64,000 nucleotides of DNA from Rheinheimera sp. 4Y26 (GCF_025245835.1 NZ_JAOBWS010000011.1:62001-126000); one strand, 5' to 3'; positions 27,766-38,061 are shown, counted from the stretch's first letter. A program made the numbers and translations. The notes: generated by a model not told the origin, from the sequence alone.

Positions 27766-27795
27766 AAAAAAGCCATCGTGACGATGGCGTTTTTA
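27766..27795 (-). terminator. Intrinsic terminator after asnS
   Basis: GCCATCG (27772-27778) pairs with CGATGGC (27782-27788). On the minus strand it is followed by TTTTTTATTG. Confidence 0.88.
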
Positions 27796-27818
27796 TCGAT
27801 AAACCGTGAGGGTTTCGA

Positions 27819-29219
27819 TTAGAAGTCGGCGTTGCCCGGTGTCCGTGGGAAGGCGATGACATCACGCACGTTGCCCACGCCAGTGACATAAGACACCAGA
27901 CGCTCAAAACCTAAACCAAAACCGGCATGTGGCACAGTGCCATAACGGCGCAGGTCGCGGTACCAGCTGTAGTCTTCTTTATTCAGACCCATAGCGTCCA
28001 TTCGTGCGTCGAGCTGCTCTAAACGCTCTTCACGCTGTGATCCACCAATAATTTCACCAATGCCCGGTGCCAGAATGTCCATGGCAGCCACAGTTTTGCC
28101 ATCTTCGTTCATGCGCATATAAAAGGCTTTAATGTCTTTTGGATAGTTTTGCAAAATAACCGGCGCGCCAACATGCACTTCGGCCAGATAACGTTCGTGT
28201 TCAGACTGTAAGTCCACACCCCATTCCACCGGGTATTCAAACTTTTTGCCGCAGCTTTTTAAGATTTCTACCGCTTCGGTGTAATCCATTCGCACAAAGC
28301 TGGAACTGACAATGTCCTGCAGACGGCTGATGGCTTTATCATCAACGCGCTCGGCAAAAAATGCCATATCGTCGGCGCGCTCTTCCAGCACAGCTTTAAA
28401 CACAAACTTCAGCATGTCTTCGGCCAGTTGCGCTACGTCTTTTAATTCGGCAAAAGCCACTTCTGGCTCAATCATCCAGAATTCAGCTAAGTGACGGGTA
28501 GTGTTGGAGTTTTCTGCACGGAACGTCGGGCCGAAGGTGTACACTTTTGACAAAGCACAGGCATAAGTTTCGACGTTCAGCTGGCCAGACACAGTTAAGA
28601 ATGTTTCTTTGCCAAAAAAGTCCTGTTTGTAGTCCACTTTGCCTTTGTCATCACGTGGCAGGTTTTCCATATCTAAAGTGCTGACCCGGAACATTTCGCC
28701 AGCACCTTCAGCATCGGCGCCGGTAATAATAGGGGTGCTGATCCAATAAAAACCACGCTCGTGGAAAAAGCGGTGAATGGCTTGTGCCAGACAATGGCGA
28801 ACGCGGGTAATGGCACCGACCATATTGGTTCTGGCACGTAAGTGCGCCTGTTCACGCAGATATTCCATCGAATGGCGTTTTGGCGCCATAGGGTAAGTAT
28901 CCGGATTTTCAACAAAACCCAGTACTTCAACCGAATTGGCCTGAATTTCATAAGCCTGGCCCTGACCTTCAGAGCGGGCAATAGTACCTGTCACCACCAC
29001 AGAACAGGCTGTGGTCAGGCGTTTAATGTCGGTTTCGTAATTATTTAATTCGGCCGGAGCGACGGCTTGCAGTGCATCAAAACAGCTGCCGTCATGTACG
29101 GCGAGGAAAGAAATACCGGCTTTGGAATCACGACGGGTGCGGATCCAACCTTTGACGGTAACCAGGTCGCCGACTGCATATTTGCCGGCTAAAACATCTT
29201 TAATCACTGCATGCGTCAT
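27819..29219 (-). CDS. asnS: Asparaginyl-tRNA synthetase
   Basis: Class II aminoacyl-tRNA synthetase charging tRNA-Asn. The 466-residue product (same length as E. coli) has an N-terminal OB fold ([32 protein letters not shown]) and the class II core with motif 2 ([26 protein letters not shown]) and motif 3 ([15 protein letters not shown]). The ATG at 29219 is chosen from the family N-terminus [10 protein letters not shown] and an upstream GGAG; a 45-codon open extension overlaps the divergent gene and is not credible. Confidence 0.97.
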   Translation of the reverse strand: MTHAVIKDVLAGKYAVGDLVTVKGWIRTRRDSKAGISFLAVHDGSCFDALQAVAPAELNNYETDIKRLTTACSVVVTGTIARSEGQGQAYEIQANSVEVLGFVENPDTYPMAPKRHSMEYLREQAHLRARTNMVGAITRVRHCLAQAIHRFFHERGFYWISTPIITGADAEGAGEMFRVSTLDMENLPRDDKGKVDYKQDFFGKETFLTVSGQLNVETYACALSKVYTFGPTFRAENSNTTRHLAEFWMIEPEVAFAELKDVAQLAEDMLKFVFKAVLEERADDMAFFAERVDDKAISRLQDIVSSSFVRMDYTEAVEILKSCGKKFEYPVEWGVDLQSEHERYLAEVHVGAPVILQNYPKDIKAFYMRMNEDGKTVAAMDILAPGIGEIIGGSQREERLEQLDARMDAMGLNKEDYSWYRDLRRYGTVPHAGFGLGFERLVSYVTGVGNVRDVIAFPRTPGNADF

Positions 29220-29326
29220 GCAATAGGCTCCAACTTGCTGCGTGTAAACATTTGAATTTAACTTAGGAGGTGTAATCATACGCAGGCGGCGGTTCAACAC
29301 AAGCAAAAATTGACGGGAAGCCCGAT

Positions 29327-29701
29327 TTGACTGAGCAAAATGCATCATTACCAAAAAAAAACCGCCGTCATGGCCCGGACTGGCTGTTGCAAAGCATCAA
29401 CTGGCTGTCGATTGCCGGCTGGGTGGTTTTTGTGATTGCGATCGGTATCAGTCATCTGGCCAAACCGGAAGTGCAGTATGGTTTTTTGCAATATCTGAAT
29501 ATTCAGGTGCGGGATTATTGGGATCCAACGCTAACCGCACGGCTGATTTACCTGTTGTGGTGGTGCTGCGGTATCAGCTTGCTGAGTTTGCTACTCAACA
29601 GATTCAGGTTAAGGCGCGCCGGTGATCATCTGCGTTATAACCTGGTGGTGTTATTGCTGATGTCTTCGGCGGTGTTGTTGTATCTGGCGATTATTTTATA
29701 A
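29327..29701 (+). CDS. Three-helix inner-membrane protein, function unknown
   Basis: Not recognised. The 124-residue product has a polar, basic N-terminus ([12 protein letters not shown]) and three predicted transmembrane helices (about residues 24-44, 69-89 and 102-122). No in-frame ATG is available near the start, so TTG at 29327 is used, with GGGAAG 10 bases upstream. It is divergent from asnS and lies 60 bases before a small lipoprotein gene on the same strand. Confidence 0.62.
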   Translation: MTEQNASLPKKNRRHGPDWLLQSINWLSIAGWVVFVIAIGISHLAKPEVQYGFLQYLNIQVRDYWDPTLTARLIYLLWWCCGISLLSLLLNRFRLRRAGDHLRYNLVVLLLMSSAVLLYLAIIL

Positions 29702-29761
29702 AGCTGGTATTCAGTTTGGGGTGCCTAAAGTGATAAAAATGTAAAATAATTGAGATTTAAA

Positions 29762-30031
29762 ATGCGTAATGTTCTGATTGTCTTTGTTTTATTCGTGCTA
29801 ACTGCTTGTGTTCAGGTACAAACCGGCAACGATGTGATTGATGCAACGACGGCTGTAGCCACCGGCATTTATATGCAGAAGCAAATCGACAAACAAAAAG
29901 AAAAATCCGGCAAAACCGACCCCTTTAAGAAAAAAGATCCGAAAGTCGCTGCAATTGATGAAGCGATAAATAAAGCGCGCGCCAAACAACAGGGGGATGT
30001 CCAGACTGAGCAGAAGTTTCAATTAAAATAA
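29762..30031 (+). CDS. Small lysine-rich lipoprotein, function unknown
   Basis: The 89-residue product has a lipoprotein signal peptide (MRNVLIVFVLFVLTAC, lipobox LTAC at Cys16) followed by a short alanine/threonine segment and a highly charged region (KQIDKQKEKSGK, KKKDPKVAAIDEAINKARAK). No family recognised. A weak TGAG precedes the ATG. It follows the three-helix protein gene and is convergent with bioA; no hairpin terminator is evident in the short gap. Confidence 0.6.
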   Translation: MRNVLIVFVLFVLTACVQVQTGNDVIDATTAVATGIYMQKQIDKQKEKSGKTDPFKKKDPKVAAIDEAINKARAKQQGDVQTEQKFQLK

Positions 30032-30062
30032 ACAGCCGTCTCTGCTCCTCTGAGCACAGCAC

Positions 30063-31358
30063 TCAGGCGCCAGGTAAAGGCGCCTCAGTGGTGAGGATCT
30101 GCTGCTGACATACATGCAGTAACGCCTGAGTTAATTGTGTCAGTTCCTTGCTGCTGATGATAAAAGGTGGCATCAGATACAACAGTTTGCCAAAAGGCCG
30201 GATCCAGACACCGAGTTCAACAAAAAGCCGCTGACATAAAGCCACATCCACATTACCGGTCATTTCTATGACACCGACGGCGCCTAACACCCGCACATCA
30301 GCCACCTGTGGCAGCAACAGCGCTGGAGCAAGTTCCGCCTTCAGCTGTTGTTCAATCGCCTTGACCTGTGCAGGCCACTGGTTTTGTTGAATCAGCTCAA
30401 GGCTGGCGATAGCTACACTGCAGGCCAGCGGATTGGCCATATAGGTAGGCCCGTGCATTAAGGCGCCTGAAATGCCGTTGGCAACTTTGTCGTTGCAAAG
30501 TGTGGCGGCAAGGGTGATGTAACCACCACTGAGTGCTTTGCCCAAACACAGAATGTCCGGACTGATGGCGGCGTGTTCACAGGCGAATAACTTGCCGGTG
30601 CGGCCAAAACCTGTGGCAATTTCGTCACAAATCAGCAGCACATCAAATTCATCACACAAAGCGCGGCAAACTTTTAAATACTCCGGATGATACATCCGCA
30701 TACCGCCGGCGCCCTGCAATACTGGCTCCACTATCATGGCGGCAAGCATATGATGATGCTGCTCAAAGATTTGCCGCAGTTTCTGGCCGTCTTCCTCCAG
30801 CCACTGGCCGTCAAACCTGCTTTGTGGTGCCGGTGCAAATAAATGGGGGGTTAACTGACTGCGAAACAAACTATGCATGCCATCATCGGGATCGCACACC
30901 GCCATAGCGGCGAAGGTGTCGCCGTGATAGGCCTTACTCAGGCTTAATATTCTGCTTTTTGCCTGCGCACCTTTAGACAACCAGTACTGCAGCGCCATTT
31001 TCAGCGCCACTTCCACCGCAATAGAGCCGCTGTCGGCAAAAAACACTTTGTTTAAGCCGTCAGGCACCATCGACAGCAGCAGTTTGGCTAAATCCACCGC
31101 GGGCTGGTGTACTATGCCGCCGAACATCACATGGCTCATCCTGGCAAGTTGTGTGGTAACAGCCGCATTGAGCTTTGGGTGGTTATAACCATGCACCGCC
31201 GACCACCAGCTGGAAGTGCCGTCTATTAAACTGCGGCCATCTTCCAGATAAAGCCGGCAAGCTTCGGCCCTGATCACCGGATACACCGGCAATGGATTTT
31301 TCAGCGAAGTGTAAGGATGCCAGATATGTTGGCGGTCAAAAGCAAGATCAATAGCCAT
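30063..31358 (-). CDS. bioA: Adenosylmethionine-8-amino-7-oxononanoate aminotransferase
   Basis: PLP aminotransferase that makes 7,8-diaminopelargonate from KAPA with SAM as amino donor. The 431-residue protein shows the class III pattern: [81 protein letters not shown] and the PLP lysine in [15 protein letters not shown]. It is divergent from bioBFCD across a 129-base regulatory region. Confidence 0.96.
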   Translation of the reverse strand: MAIDLAFDRQHIWHPYTSLKNPLPVYPVIRAEACRLYLEDGRSLIDGTSSWWSAVHGYNHPKLNAAVTTQLARMSHVMFGGIVHQPAVDLAKLLLSMVPDGLNKVFFADSGSIAVEVALKMALQYWLSKGAQAKSRILSLSKAYHGDTFAAMAVCDPDDGMHSLFRSQLTPHLFAPAPQSRFDGQWLEEDGQKLRQIFEQHHHMLAAMIVEPVLQGAGGMRMYHPEYLKVCRALCDEFDVLLICDEIATGFGRTGKLFACEHAAISPDILCLGKALSGGYITLAATLCNDKVANGISGALMHGPTYMANPLACSVAIASLELIQQNQWPAQVKAIEQQLKAELAPALLLPQVADVRVLGAVGVIEMTGNVDVALCQRLFVELGVWIRPFGKLLYLMPPFIISSKELTQLTQALLHVCQQQILTTEAPLPGA

Positions 31359-31373
31359 AAATGCTCACTAATT

Positions 31374-31401
31374 AACCAGTGGTAAACTTGCGTAACTGGT
31401 T
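31374..31401. promoter_or_regulatory. Inverted repeat in the bioA-bioB control region
   Basis: AACCAGT (31374-31380) and ACTGGTT (31395-31401) are perfect arms 14 bases apart, between bioA and the bioB promoter. They could be an operator. They do not match the enterobacterial BirA site (TTGTAAACC and GGTTTACAA with about 15-16 bases between), so the regulator is unassigned. Confidence 0.35.
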
Positions 31402-31405
31402 GGCG

Positions 31406-31436
31406 TTGACTTCAAAAGGCAGGCGGCTAGACTAGC
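31406..31436 (+). promoter_or_regulatory. Candidate bioB promoter
   Basis: TTGACT (31406-31411), a 16-base spacer and TAGACT (31428-31433) form a likely promoter. The -10 sits inside the 11-base palindrome GCTAGACTAGC (31426-31436). Confidence 0.5.
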
Positions 31437-31487
31437 GGCAAATTCATCGAACTACAATGCCGCTATTTAAGGCTTACAGGGAAATTT

Positions 31488-32531
31488 ATGTCAAATTCAG
31501 CAGTGCGCCACAACTGGACACTCAACGAAGTGAATGCACTTTTTGCATTGCCATTTAATGAACTGATGTTTCAGGCGCAGCTTGTGCACAGAGCCAACTT
31601 TAATCCGCAGGAAGTGCAGGTGAGCACGCTGTTGTCGATTAAAACCGGCGCCTGCGCAGAAGACTGCAAATATTGCCCGCAAAGTGGCCATTACAACACA
31701 GGCCTTGAGCGCGAACGTTTACTGGAAGTTGAAAAAGTACTGACCCAGGCCAGAGCCGCCAAAGACAAAGGCGCAAGCCGTTTTTGTATGGGCGCCGCCT
31801 GGAGTAACCCGAAACAACGTGACATGCCCTACATTATGGAAATGGTCAAAGGTGTGAAAGCCATGGGGCTGGAAACCTGTATGACACTGGGTAAGCTTGA
31901 CGGCCAGCAGGCGCGTGAGCTGGCAGAAGCCGGTCTGGACTATTACAACCATAACCTCGACACCTCGCCCGAGTTTTACGGTGAAATTATTACCACCCGT
32001 ACTTATCAGGACAGGTTAGATACCTTAAGCCATGTGCGTGATGCTGGTATGAAAGTCTGTTGTGGTGGCATTGTTGGCATGGGTGAAAGTGCCAATGACC
32101 GCTCAGCGCTTTTAATGCAAATTGCCAATTTGCCGGAGCATCCACAAAGTGTGCCTATCAATATGCTGGTAAAAGTAGCCGGCACACCGCTGGAAAATGT
32201 GGAAGATTTAGACGGTTTTGAGTTTATCCGCACTATCGCCGTTGCCCGTATTATGCTGCCAAAAAGCCATGTGCGTTTATCAGCGGGCCGCTCGCGGATG
32301 AACGAACAAATGCAGGCTTTGTGTTTTATGGCCGGTGCCAACTCAATTTTTTACGGTGACAAACTGTTAACCACCGAAAACCCGGAAGCCGATGCCGATA
32401 TGCAGCTTTTTGCCAAACTGGGGTTAAAACCAGAGCAGCGCCATGAAGTGTCGGATGAAGCCTATGAAGCGGCCATGGCCGATGCTATTAACGAACAAAA
32501 CACACCATCGTTATTTCATGCGGCCAGCTGA
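31488..32531 (+). CDS. bioB: Biotin synthase
   Basis: Radical-SAM enzyme that inserts sulfur into dethiobiotin. The 347-residue product has the SAM-cluster motif [12 protein letters not shown], followed by [42 protein letters not shown] and the second-cluster region ending [10 protein letters not shown]. It is first of the plus-strand biotin operon. Its electron supply in E. coli is flavodoxin, encoded here at 8.3-8.8 kb. Confidence 0.97.
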   Translation: MSNSAVRHNWTLNEVNALFALPFNELMFQAQLVHRANFNPQEVQVSTLLSIKTGACAEDCKYCPQSGHYNTGLERERLLEVEKVLTQARAAKDKGASRFCMGAAWSNPKQRDMPYIMEMVKGVKAMGLETCMTLGKLDGQQARELAEAGLDYYNHNLDTSPEFYGEIITTRTYQDRLDTLSHVRDAGMKVCCGGIVGMGESANDRSALLMQIANLPEHPQSVPINMLVKVAGTPLENVEDLDGFEFIRTIAVARIMLPKSHVRLSAGRSRMNEQMQALCFMAGANSIFYGDKLLTTENPEADADMQLFAKLGLKPEQRHEVSDEAYEAAMADAINEQNTPSLFHAAS

Positions 32532-32562
32532 TGTTTAACATGAAGGCCGGAGGGCAAAGCTG

Positions 32563-33714
32563 ATGCAGATTGCACAGATGCAGCAGCTGTTGGCAGAACG
32601 TGAGCAAGCAGGGTTATTGCGCCGGTTAAAAACGGCGCAGCAAGTCAGCGGCCGTGTTATCCGTTATCAGAATCGTGAGCTTCTGAATTTTTCCGGCAAT
32701 GATTACCTTGGCCTTGCCACTGAGCCCAAAGTTGTAGCTGCGCTGCAACAAGGCGCCGCCGATTATGGGGTGGGTAGCAGCGGCTCACCGCTGGTCTGTG
32801 GTCAGCAAGCCCCGCATCAGGCACTTTGTGATGAAATTTGTGACTGGCTGAATGTGGACGCTGTGTTGTTATTCAGCTCAGGTTTTGCCGCAAATCAGGC
32901 GATGCTACTGGGGCTTGCCGCTTCGGATGAAACTTTGCTGCTGGATAAACTCAGTCACGCCTCGATGATTGATGCGGCCTTGCAACATCCGGGCGGGTAT
33001 CAGCGCTTTTTGCACAATGATTTGGGCTCGCTTCATAAATTGCTGCAAAAACACAGTAATAAAGCCGTGGTTGCCACTGAAGGTGTGTTCAGCATGGATG
33101 GTGACAGTCCGGATTTGGCAAAACTTGTTGAATTATGCCAGCAATATCAGGCGCCATTGTTACTGGATGACGCTCATGGCCTGGGGGTATTTGGGCCGGA
33201 AGGCGCAGGATCTTTGGCTGCTGCCGGCCTTGCCACTGATGCAAGTCAGTGTCTGATGGCCAATTTTGGTAAAGCACTGGGTGGGCAAGGTGGTTTTCTC
33301 GCCACCAGCGCTGTAGTGGCTGATTATTTAACTCAAAATGCCCGCCATTTTATTTACAGCACGGCGTTGTCGCCGGCGCTTGCTGTTGCAATGCGTCAGA
33401 GCATTCAGCTGTGCCGGAGCCAGCAGTGGCGGCGCGATAAACTTATCGAAAATATTCAATATTGCCGTGAGCTATCGGCGCAGTTTGAGCTCGAGCTGCT
33501 GCCATCAACAAGCGCTATTCAACCTTTGTTGATTGGTGACAGCCACAAAGCGATGTGGGTGAGTCAGCAACTGGCAGCAAAAGGCATTTGGCTCAGTGCC
33601 ATCCGTTCGCCGACAGTACCGCTGCACCAGGCCAGATTACGCATTACCCTCAGTGCGCTGCAGCAAAAACAGGATTTAAAGCTGCTGTTTACCACACTGA
33701 AGGAATTGTTATGA
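32563..33714 (+). CDS. bioF: 8-amino-7-oxononanoate synthase
   Basis: PLP enzyme condensing pimeloyl-ACP (or pimeloyl-CoA) with alanine to KAPA. The 383-residue product shows the alpha-oxoamine synthase pattern: LLNFSGNDYLGLA, GSGGSPLVCG-like VGSSGSPLVCGQ, HASMIDAAL, EGVFSMDGD, LLLDDAHGLGVFGPEG and the PLP lysine in ANFGKALGGQGGF. Its stop overlaps the bioC start (ATGA), indicating translational coupling. Confidence 0.96.
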   Translation: MQIAQMQQLLAEREQAGLLRRLKTAQQVSGRVIRYQNRELLNFSGNDYLGLATEPKVVAALQQGAADYGVGSSGSPLVCGQQAPHQALCDEICDWLNVDAVLLFSSGFAANQAMLLGLAASDETLLLDKLSHASMIDAALQHPGGYQRFLHNDLGSLHKLLQKHSNKAVVATEGVFSMDGDSPDLAKLVELCQQYQAPLLLDDAHGLGVFGPEGAGSLAAAGLATDASQCLMANFGKALGGQGGFLATSAVVADYLTQNARHFIYSTALSPALAVAMRQSIQLCRSQQWRRDKLIENIQYCRELSAQFELELLPSTSAIQPLLIGDSHKAMWVSQQLAAKGIWLSAIRSPTVPLHQARLRITLSALQQKQDLKLLFTTLKELL

Positions 33715-34628
33715 CAGCACTTTATATAAAGGATCGAACGGGTATCAAGCCATCAGGTCCAGCAGTAGTGTCTGCACCAACAGCTTGCGCAATGCCTCGC
33801 TCAATCCAGACTGTTGCGACATCGGATCCGCAAATCCGCCGGCATTTTGATAAAGCGGCACAAAGTTACAGCCAGGGGGCCAGCTTGCAGCAGCAGGTCG
33901 CCACCGATTTACTGGCGTTGCTGGCAACAACGCGGCAGCTGGAACCAGCTCAAACCAGGCTATTGGATCTGGGCTGCGGGCCCGGCTGGTTGCATCCGGA
34001 GCTTAGAAAACACTGCAGTGAGCTTTGGGCCGCCGACTTAAGTGAAGCCATGCTGGCAGAGGCTGAAACTTTGGGTCTTGCCAGCCGTTATATTCAGGCC
34101 GATGCCGCGGCATTGCCTTTGCCGGCGCAAAGTGTCGGCTGTATTTTCAGTAGCCTGATGCTGCAATGGTGCCCAAAGCCGGAGGCGGTATTTGCTGAGT
34201 GCTACCGGCTGTTAGAGCCGGGCGGTCAGTTGGTGCTGAGCACCTTAGTGACAGACTCCATGGCTGAATTTCAGCAAAGCTGGGCGCAGGTCGATAATAA
34301 ACCGCATCAACTGGCCTTCTTGCCAGCAGAGGTGCTGCTAAACGCGGTAAAAGCACAGGGTTTTAGCTGTCAGAGTCAACAATTGACCTATCAGTTGTTT
34401 TATCCGGATGTGCTTCATCTTTCGCGCAGTTTTAAACAAATTGGTGCCAATTTTGTGGCGGGTCGTGCCGGTACTGGCCTTGGCGGGAAAAAACGCTGGG
34501 CGGCTTTTGCCAGTGCCTATGAAAAGTTTCGCACCGCCCAGGGGTTGCCACTGAGTTATCAGGTGCTGCAAATTGTGGCGACCAAACAAGCTGACGTACT
34601 TTCAATTGAGCCCCATTGCGGGTTTTAA
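33711..34628 (+). CDS. bioC: Malonyl-ACP O-methyltransferase BioC
   Basis: SAM methyltransferase that primes pimelate synthesis by methylating malonyl-ACP. The core has the SAM motif LLDLGCGPGWL, then LWAADLSEAML, YIQADAAALPLPAQSV and a post-motif FSSLMLQWCPKPE. From the ATG that overlaps the bioF stop (33711, AAGGA upstream) it is 305 residues, about 40-50 longer than E. coli BioC; the extra part is an N-terminal stretch before SDPQIRRHFDKAA. A later ATG at 33792 would remove most of it but lacks a ribosome site. Confidence 0.92.
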   Translation: MTALYIKDRTGIKPSGPAVVSAPTACAMPRSIQTVATSDPQIRRHFDKAAQSYSQGASLQQQVATDLLALLATTRQLEPAQTRLLDLGCGPGWLHPELRKHCSELWAADLSEAMLAEAETLGLASRYIQADAAALPLPAQSVGCIFSSLMLQWCPKPEAVFAECYRLLEPGGQLVLSTLVTDSMAEFQQSWAQVDNKPHQLAFLPAEVLLNAVKAQGFSCQSQQLTYQLFYPDVLHLSRSFKQIGANFVAGRAGTGLGGKKRWAAFASAYEKFRTAQGLPLSYQVLQIVATKQADVLSIEPHCGF

Positions 34629-34661
34629 CGCATACCATTTTAGCCTTTTCAGGATTTGTTT

Positions 34662-35363
34662 ATGCAATCTGTGTTTATTACCGCAACCGACACTGACGCC
34701 GGTAAAACTTTTATCAGCAGTGCGCTACTCAAAGGTTTTACCAGGCTGAATATTCCGGCTATTGGCTTAAAACCGATAGCGGCCGGGGTTGATGCGGATG
34801 GCAAAAATGCCGATGCCAAAACTCTGCAGCAGTTGTCGGCGCTTGAACTTAGTTATTCCAGCGTCAACCCGGTATTGTTTGATGAGCCGGTCGCGCCACA
34901 TCTGGCGGCAAATTTAAATCAAAGCTGCATTGATACCAAAAAGTTGGATACGCAGCTTGTGGAAACGGCGCAGTTGCCGGTCAGGCTTCGGTTGATTGAA
35001 GGCGCCGGTGGCTGGTTGTTACCGCTGGACGATGGTCGTTATCTTGCCGATTGGGTGCTGGCACAGAAACTACCGGTGTTGCTGGTGGTGGGCATGAAAC
35101 TCGGTTGCCTGAATCACGCCATGCTGACGGCGCGCGAGCTGGAACGTTCCGGCACCAGGGTGCTTGGCTGGGTTGCTAATTGTGTTGATCCACAAATGTT
35201 ATTGCTGGATGAAAATATTGCCGATTTACAGCAACGTTTACCCTGGCCTTGCCTGGGTGTGATGCCTTATCAAAGCGCAGCAACGGCTGAGCGGGAAGCT
35301 GCGCTCGCAGAATTGCAGACAGCGCTTGCCAAAGCGCTGGCAAACACAATGTCATTGTTATAA
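34662..35363 (+). CDS. bioD: Dethiobiotin synthetase
   Basis: ATP-dependent carboxylase closing the ureido ring of dethiobiotin. The 233-residue product has the P-loop ITATDTDAGKTFIS and the substrate region LKPIAAG, VNPVLFDEPVAPHLAA and IEGAGGWLLPL. The ATG at 34662 (AGGA upstream) is preferred to a TTG six bases earlier. It is the last gene of bioBFCD. No hairpin terminator is evident between it and the convergent pepE. Confidence 0.95.
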   Translation: MQSVFITATDTDAGKTFISSALLKGFTRLNIPAIGLKPIAAGVDADGKNADAKTLQQLSALELSYSSVNPVLFDEPVAPHLAANLNQSCIDTKKLDTQLVETAQLPVRLRLIEGAGGWLLPLDDGRYLADWVLAQKLPVLLVVGMKLGCLNHAMLTARELERSGTRVLGWVANCVDPQMLLLDENIADLQQRLPWPCLGVMPYQSAATAEREAALAELQTALAKALANTMSLL

Positions 35364-35389
35364 CAGTGGTTTGCCATGGCGGGGGCAGG

Positions 35390-36094
35390 TCAGAGCTGTA
35401 AAAATGCCGATAGATCAGCCCCCGGCAGCAGCGCGGTTTTACTGCCTCCGATAAATAGATAACCGTCGGTTTGCCCCTGATAACTTAAAGTAGCGCCATC
35501 GCGTACCAAAGCTGTGCCTTCAGGCAGGGCAATCACCGCGGTCTCAGGGTTTAACTGCATAAATTCACCAAGGCGCATATCGCGGGTTTCACCATGAAAA
35601 CCTTCAGGTTTGTAGTCGCTGTAATGCGGGTTCAATTGCAGTGGTACTAAATCCAAAGCGGTAAAAGAAGGCGGCTCCACCACCGGCATATCATTGGTGG
35701 TGCGGATACTGAGCCCGGCAATATTAGAGCCTGCACTCCAGCCGACATAAGGCACACCTTTATTCACCTGAGCTCTGATGCTGTCAATCAGACCATGACG
35801 GTACAATTGCTGTAACAACACAAAAGTATTGCCACCGCCCACCACTATAGCCTGAGCCTGCGTGACAGCCGCCACCGGATCCGGGTGTTGGTGAATGCTG
35901 TCTACCTGAATATCGATAGCTGAAAATGCCTGCTGAACCATCTGTTGATAGGCATCGTAACCTTGGCTAACGGCGGCATAAGGAATAAACAACACAGTTG
36001 AAACGCCCTGCAGATGGCTGGCAATCTGAGCCAGATTTGGTGCCAGATAAGCGCTGTTGCCGGCGCGGGACGAACTTAATAACAATAATTTCAT
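35390..36094 (-). CDS. pepE: Peptidase E (alpha-aspartyl dipeptidase)
   Basis: Serine peptidase of family S51 that cleaves dipeptides with N-terminal aspartate. The 234-residue product opens [17 protein letters not shown] and contains [20 protein letters not shown], the nucleophile motif [10 protein letters not shown] and [15 protein letters not shown] with the catalytic histidine. Length fits E. coli PepE (229). It is convergent with bioD and divergent from htpX. Confidence 0.94.
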   Translation of the reverse strand: MKLLLLSSSRAGNSAYLAPNLAQIASHLQGVSTVLFIPYAAVSQGYDAYQQMVQQAFSAIDIQVDSIHQHPDPVAAVTQAQAIVVGGGNTFVLLQQLYRHGLIDSIRAQVNKGVPYVGWSAGSNIAGLSIRTTNDMPVVEPPSFTALDLVPLQLNPHYSDYKPEGFHGETRDMRLGEFMQLNPETAVIALPEGTALVRDGATLSYQGQTDGYLFIGGSKTALLPGADLSAFLQL

Positions 36095-36172
36095 ACAGAC
36101 TCCATCAGGGACCAGGATATCGCAGAGGCAGTAGCTCTGACATCAACCTTTACAAATCAGGCACAAGCCCAG

Positions 36173-36199
36173 GTTGAAAACTATCGGCAAGCCCATATA
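36173..36199 (+). promoter_or_regulatory. Possible heat-shock (sigma-32) promoter of htpX
   Basis: GTTGAAAA (36173-36180) and CCCATATA (36192-36199) resemble the sigma-32 elements CTTGAAA and CCCATNT. The spacer is about two bases shorter than usual, so the call is tentative. htpX belongs to the heat-shock regulon in E. coli. Confidence 0.4.
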
Positions 36200-36232
36200 G
36201 TAGCAACATCAAATGAAGTAACCGAGGTATTT

Positions 36233-37105
36233 ATGAAGCGTATAGTGCTGTTTTTATTGACCAACTTAGCTGTGATGCTGGTGTTGTCTGTGGTTTTAAG
36301 CATCATTTTTAAAGTGTTTGGCATTGATCGCAGCAGCATGGGGGGGTTATTGGTGCTGGCCGCCGTTTTTGGTTTTGGCGGTTCTTTTATTTCGCTGGCC
36401 ATGTCGAAATGGATGGCCAAACGATCCACTGGCGCTGTGGTCATTGAACAACCCCGCAATGCCACAGAGCAGTGGCTGATGAGCACTGTTGCCCGTCAGG
36501 CCAAGCAAGCCGGTATCGGTATGCCGGAAGTGGCCATCTATGATTCACCGGAAATGAATGCTTTTGCCACCGGTATGAACCGCAACAACGCGTTGGTTGC
36601 AGTCAGTACAGGCTTATTACGCAATATGCGGGAAGATGAAGTGGAAGCTGTGCTGGCACACGAGGTGTCACACGTGGCCAATGGCGATATGGTGACACTG
36701 ACGCTGATCCAGGGCGTGGTGAATACCTTTGTCATTTTCCTGGCGCGTTTAATTGCCGGTGCTATTTCCAATGCCGGTCGCAGCAGTGATGAAGAATCGT
36801 CCAGCGGTGGTTTTGCCTATATGGCAACAGTTTTTGTGCTGGAAATGATTTTTGGTGTGTTGGCCAGCATTATTGTGATGTGGTTCTCACGTCAGCGTGA
36901 ATACCGTGCCGATGCCGGCGCCGCCAAACTGGTCGGTGCCAATAAAATGGTGGCGGCGCTGGAACGTCTGCGTAATAACCATGAAAGCCAGCTGGAAGGT
37001 TCAATGATGGCTTTTGGTATAGCCAATAAACCTGCAGCGTCTGAGCTTTTTATGAGCCATCCACCACTGGAAAAACGTATCGACGCCTTGCGCCAGCAAC
37101 CTTGA
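36233..37105 (+). CDS. htpX: Membrane metalloprotease HtpX
   Basis: Zinc protease of the inner membrane acting in quality control of membrane proteins. The 290-residue product has two N-terminal transmembrane helices (residues about 3-28 and 37-57), the HEXXH zinc site HEVSH (143-147), two further helices, and the downstream glutamate in [17 protein letters not shown]. The C-terminus [14 protein letters not shown] is typical. Length matches E. coli HtpX (293). Confidence 0.96.
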   Translation: MKRIVLFLLTNLAVMLVLSVVLSIIFKVFGIDRSSMGGLLVLAAVFGFGGSFISLAMSKWMAKRSTGAVVIEQPRNATEQWLMSTVARQAKQAGIGMPEVAIYDSPEMNAFATGMNRNNALVAVSTGLLRNMREDEVEAVLAHEVSHVANGDMVTLTLIQGVVNTFVIFLARLIAGAISNAGRSSDEESSSGGFAYMATVFVLEMIFGVLASIIVMWFSRQREYRADAGAAKLVGANKMVAALERLRNNHESQLEGSMMAFGIANKPAASELFMSHPPLEKRIDALRQQP

Positions 37106-37168
37106 GTTGAAGTTACAGGCTTAAAGAAAAAATCAGCGGTATTTTGAACAAAGGCTGTGTCAGAAAAG

Positions 37169-37198
37169 CGGGTTGCAATGGTAACCCGTTTTTTTTTG
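37169..37198 (+). terminator. Intrinsic terminator after htpX
   Basis: CGGGTT (37169-37174) pairs with AACCCG (37183-37188), followed by a run of ten T residues. Confidence 0.88.
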
Positions 37199-37503
37199 CT
37201 GCTGTTGGGTGTTTACAATCATCTTTGGCTGTGAAACAGTGTGAAACAATTGATATTCAGTCACTTGGCTGTTTTATGTTCGGCATTGGCTCTGACTCTT
37301 GTGGTGTTACCCAGGCAACTTTAGAAAATAACCAGAGTCTCAGTGCTGAGGAAGGTCGGACCTGATATCTGCAAAAACACCAAAAAGTTGCAAAGCAGTG
37401 TCCGCGGCTGGTCGCACAACAGATTAGCGATACAAGCCTTGCAGCCCCGGTTCAGGATTAGACCCAAAGCCGTGATGATCTAACTGTCGTTTAAGGAGTA
37501 ACA
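37199..37503 (+). other. Gene-free region before the YSC84 gene
   Basis: No supportable gene. It holds a direct repeat GTGAAACA-GT-GTGAAACA near 37230-37247 and an 11-base palindrome AGGTCGGACCT (37353-37363), either of which could be a regulatory site, and a good ribosome site (AAGGAG) just before the next gene. Confidence 0.35.
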
Positions 37504-38061
37504 ATGAAACCCTGGATTTTCTTTTTGGTATTGCTGAGTGCGCTGTTAAGCGGCTGTGCGTCGCATCAGGGAAAAAGTGTGTCACAGCAACGCCAGGCCA
37601 TTGAAAATATGCGCGCTGAAACGCTGAATACACTGTACCGGCAAAAACCTTATGCCGCAGATACCATCGAACGTTCTGCCGGATATGCGGTGTTCAGTAA
37701 TGCAAATGTCAATCTGCTGTTTGCCAGCGCCGGTGGTGGTTATGGCGTGGTGCACAGCAACAATGGCACTGTTACTTATATGAAGATGGGAGAGTTGGGC
37801 ATTGGTCTGGGCCTGGGAGCCAAAGATTACCGTCTGGTGTTTGTATTCCATACCAAAGATGCGCTGCGCCGTTTTGTTGAGCATGGCTGGGCTTTTGGCG
37901 GACAGCTGGACGCAGCAGCAAAAGCCAAAGATAAAGGTGACGCGATAGGCGGCGAAATTACCGTTGATAACATTACCATTTATCAGCTGACAGAGTCAGG
38001 TCTTGCGTTGCAGGCCACCATTAAAGGCACTAAATTCTGGCGGGATGACTCGCTAAATTAA
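37504..38061 (+). CDS. YSC84/SYLF-domain lipoprotein
   Basis: The 185-residue product has a lipoprotein signal peptide (lipobox LLSGC, Cys18) and a SYLF (Ysc84-like) domain: AYAVFSNANVNLLFASAGGGYGVVHSNNG (first letters AGYAVF), YMKMGELGIGLGLGAKDYRLVFVFHTKDAL and a glycine-rich end (GDAIGGEITVDNITIYQLTESGLAL). SYLF domains bind phospholipids in eukaryotes; bacterial roles are unclear. AAGGAG precedes the ATG. It is followed 68 bases later by a small DNA-binding-like gene. Confidence 0.85.
   Translation: MKPWIFFLVLLSALLSGCASHQGKSVSQQRQAIENMRAETLNTLYRQKPYAADTIERSAGYAVFSNANVNLLFASAGGGYGVVHSNNGTVTYMKMGELGIGLGLGAKDYRLVFVFHTKDALRRFVEHGWAFGGQLDAAAKAKDKGDAIGGEITVDNITIYQLTESGLALQATIKGTKFWRDDSLN

Noticed and set aside
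31359-31487. BirA operator between bioA and bioB
   Set aside because: No pair of TTGTAAACC-like and GGTTTACAA-like halves at the 15-16 base spacing could be aligned, so it was not annotated.
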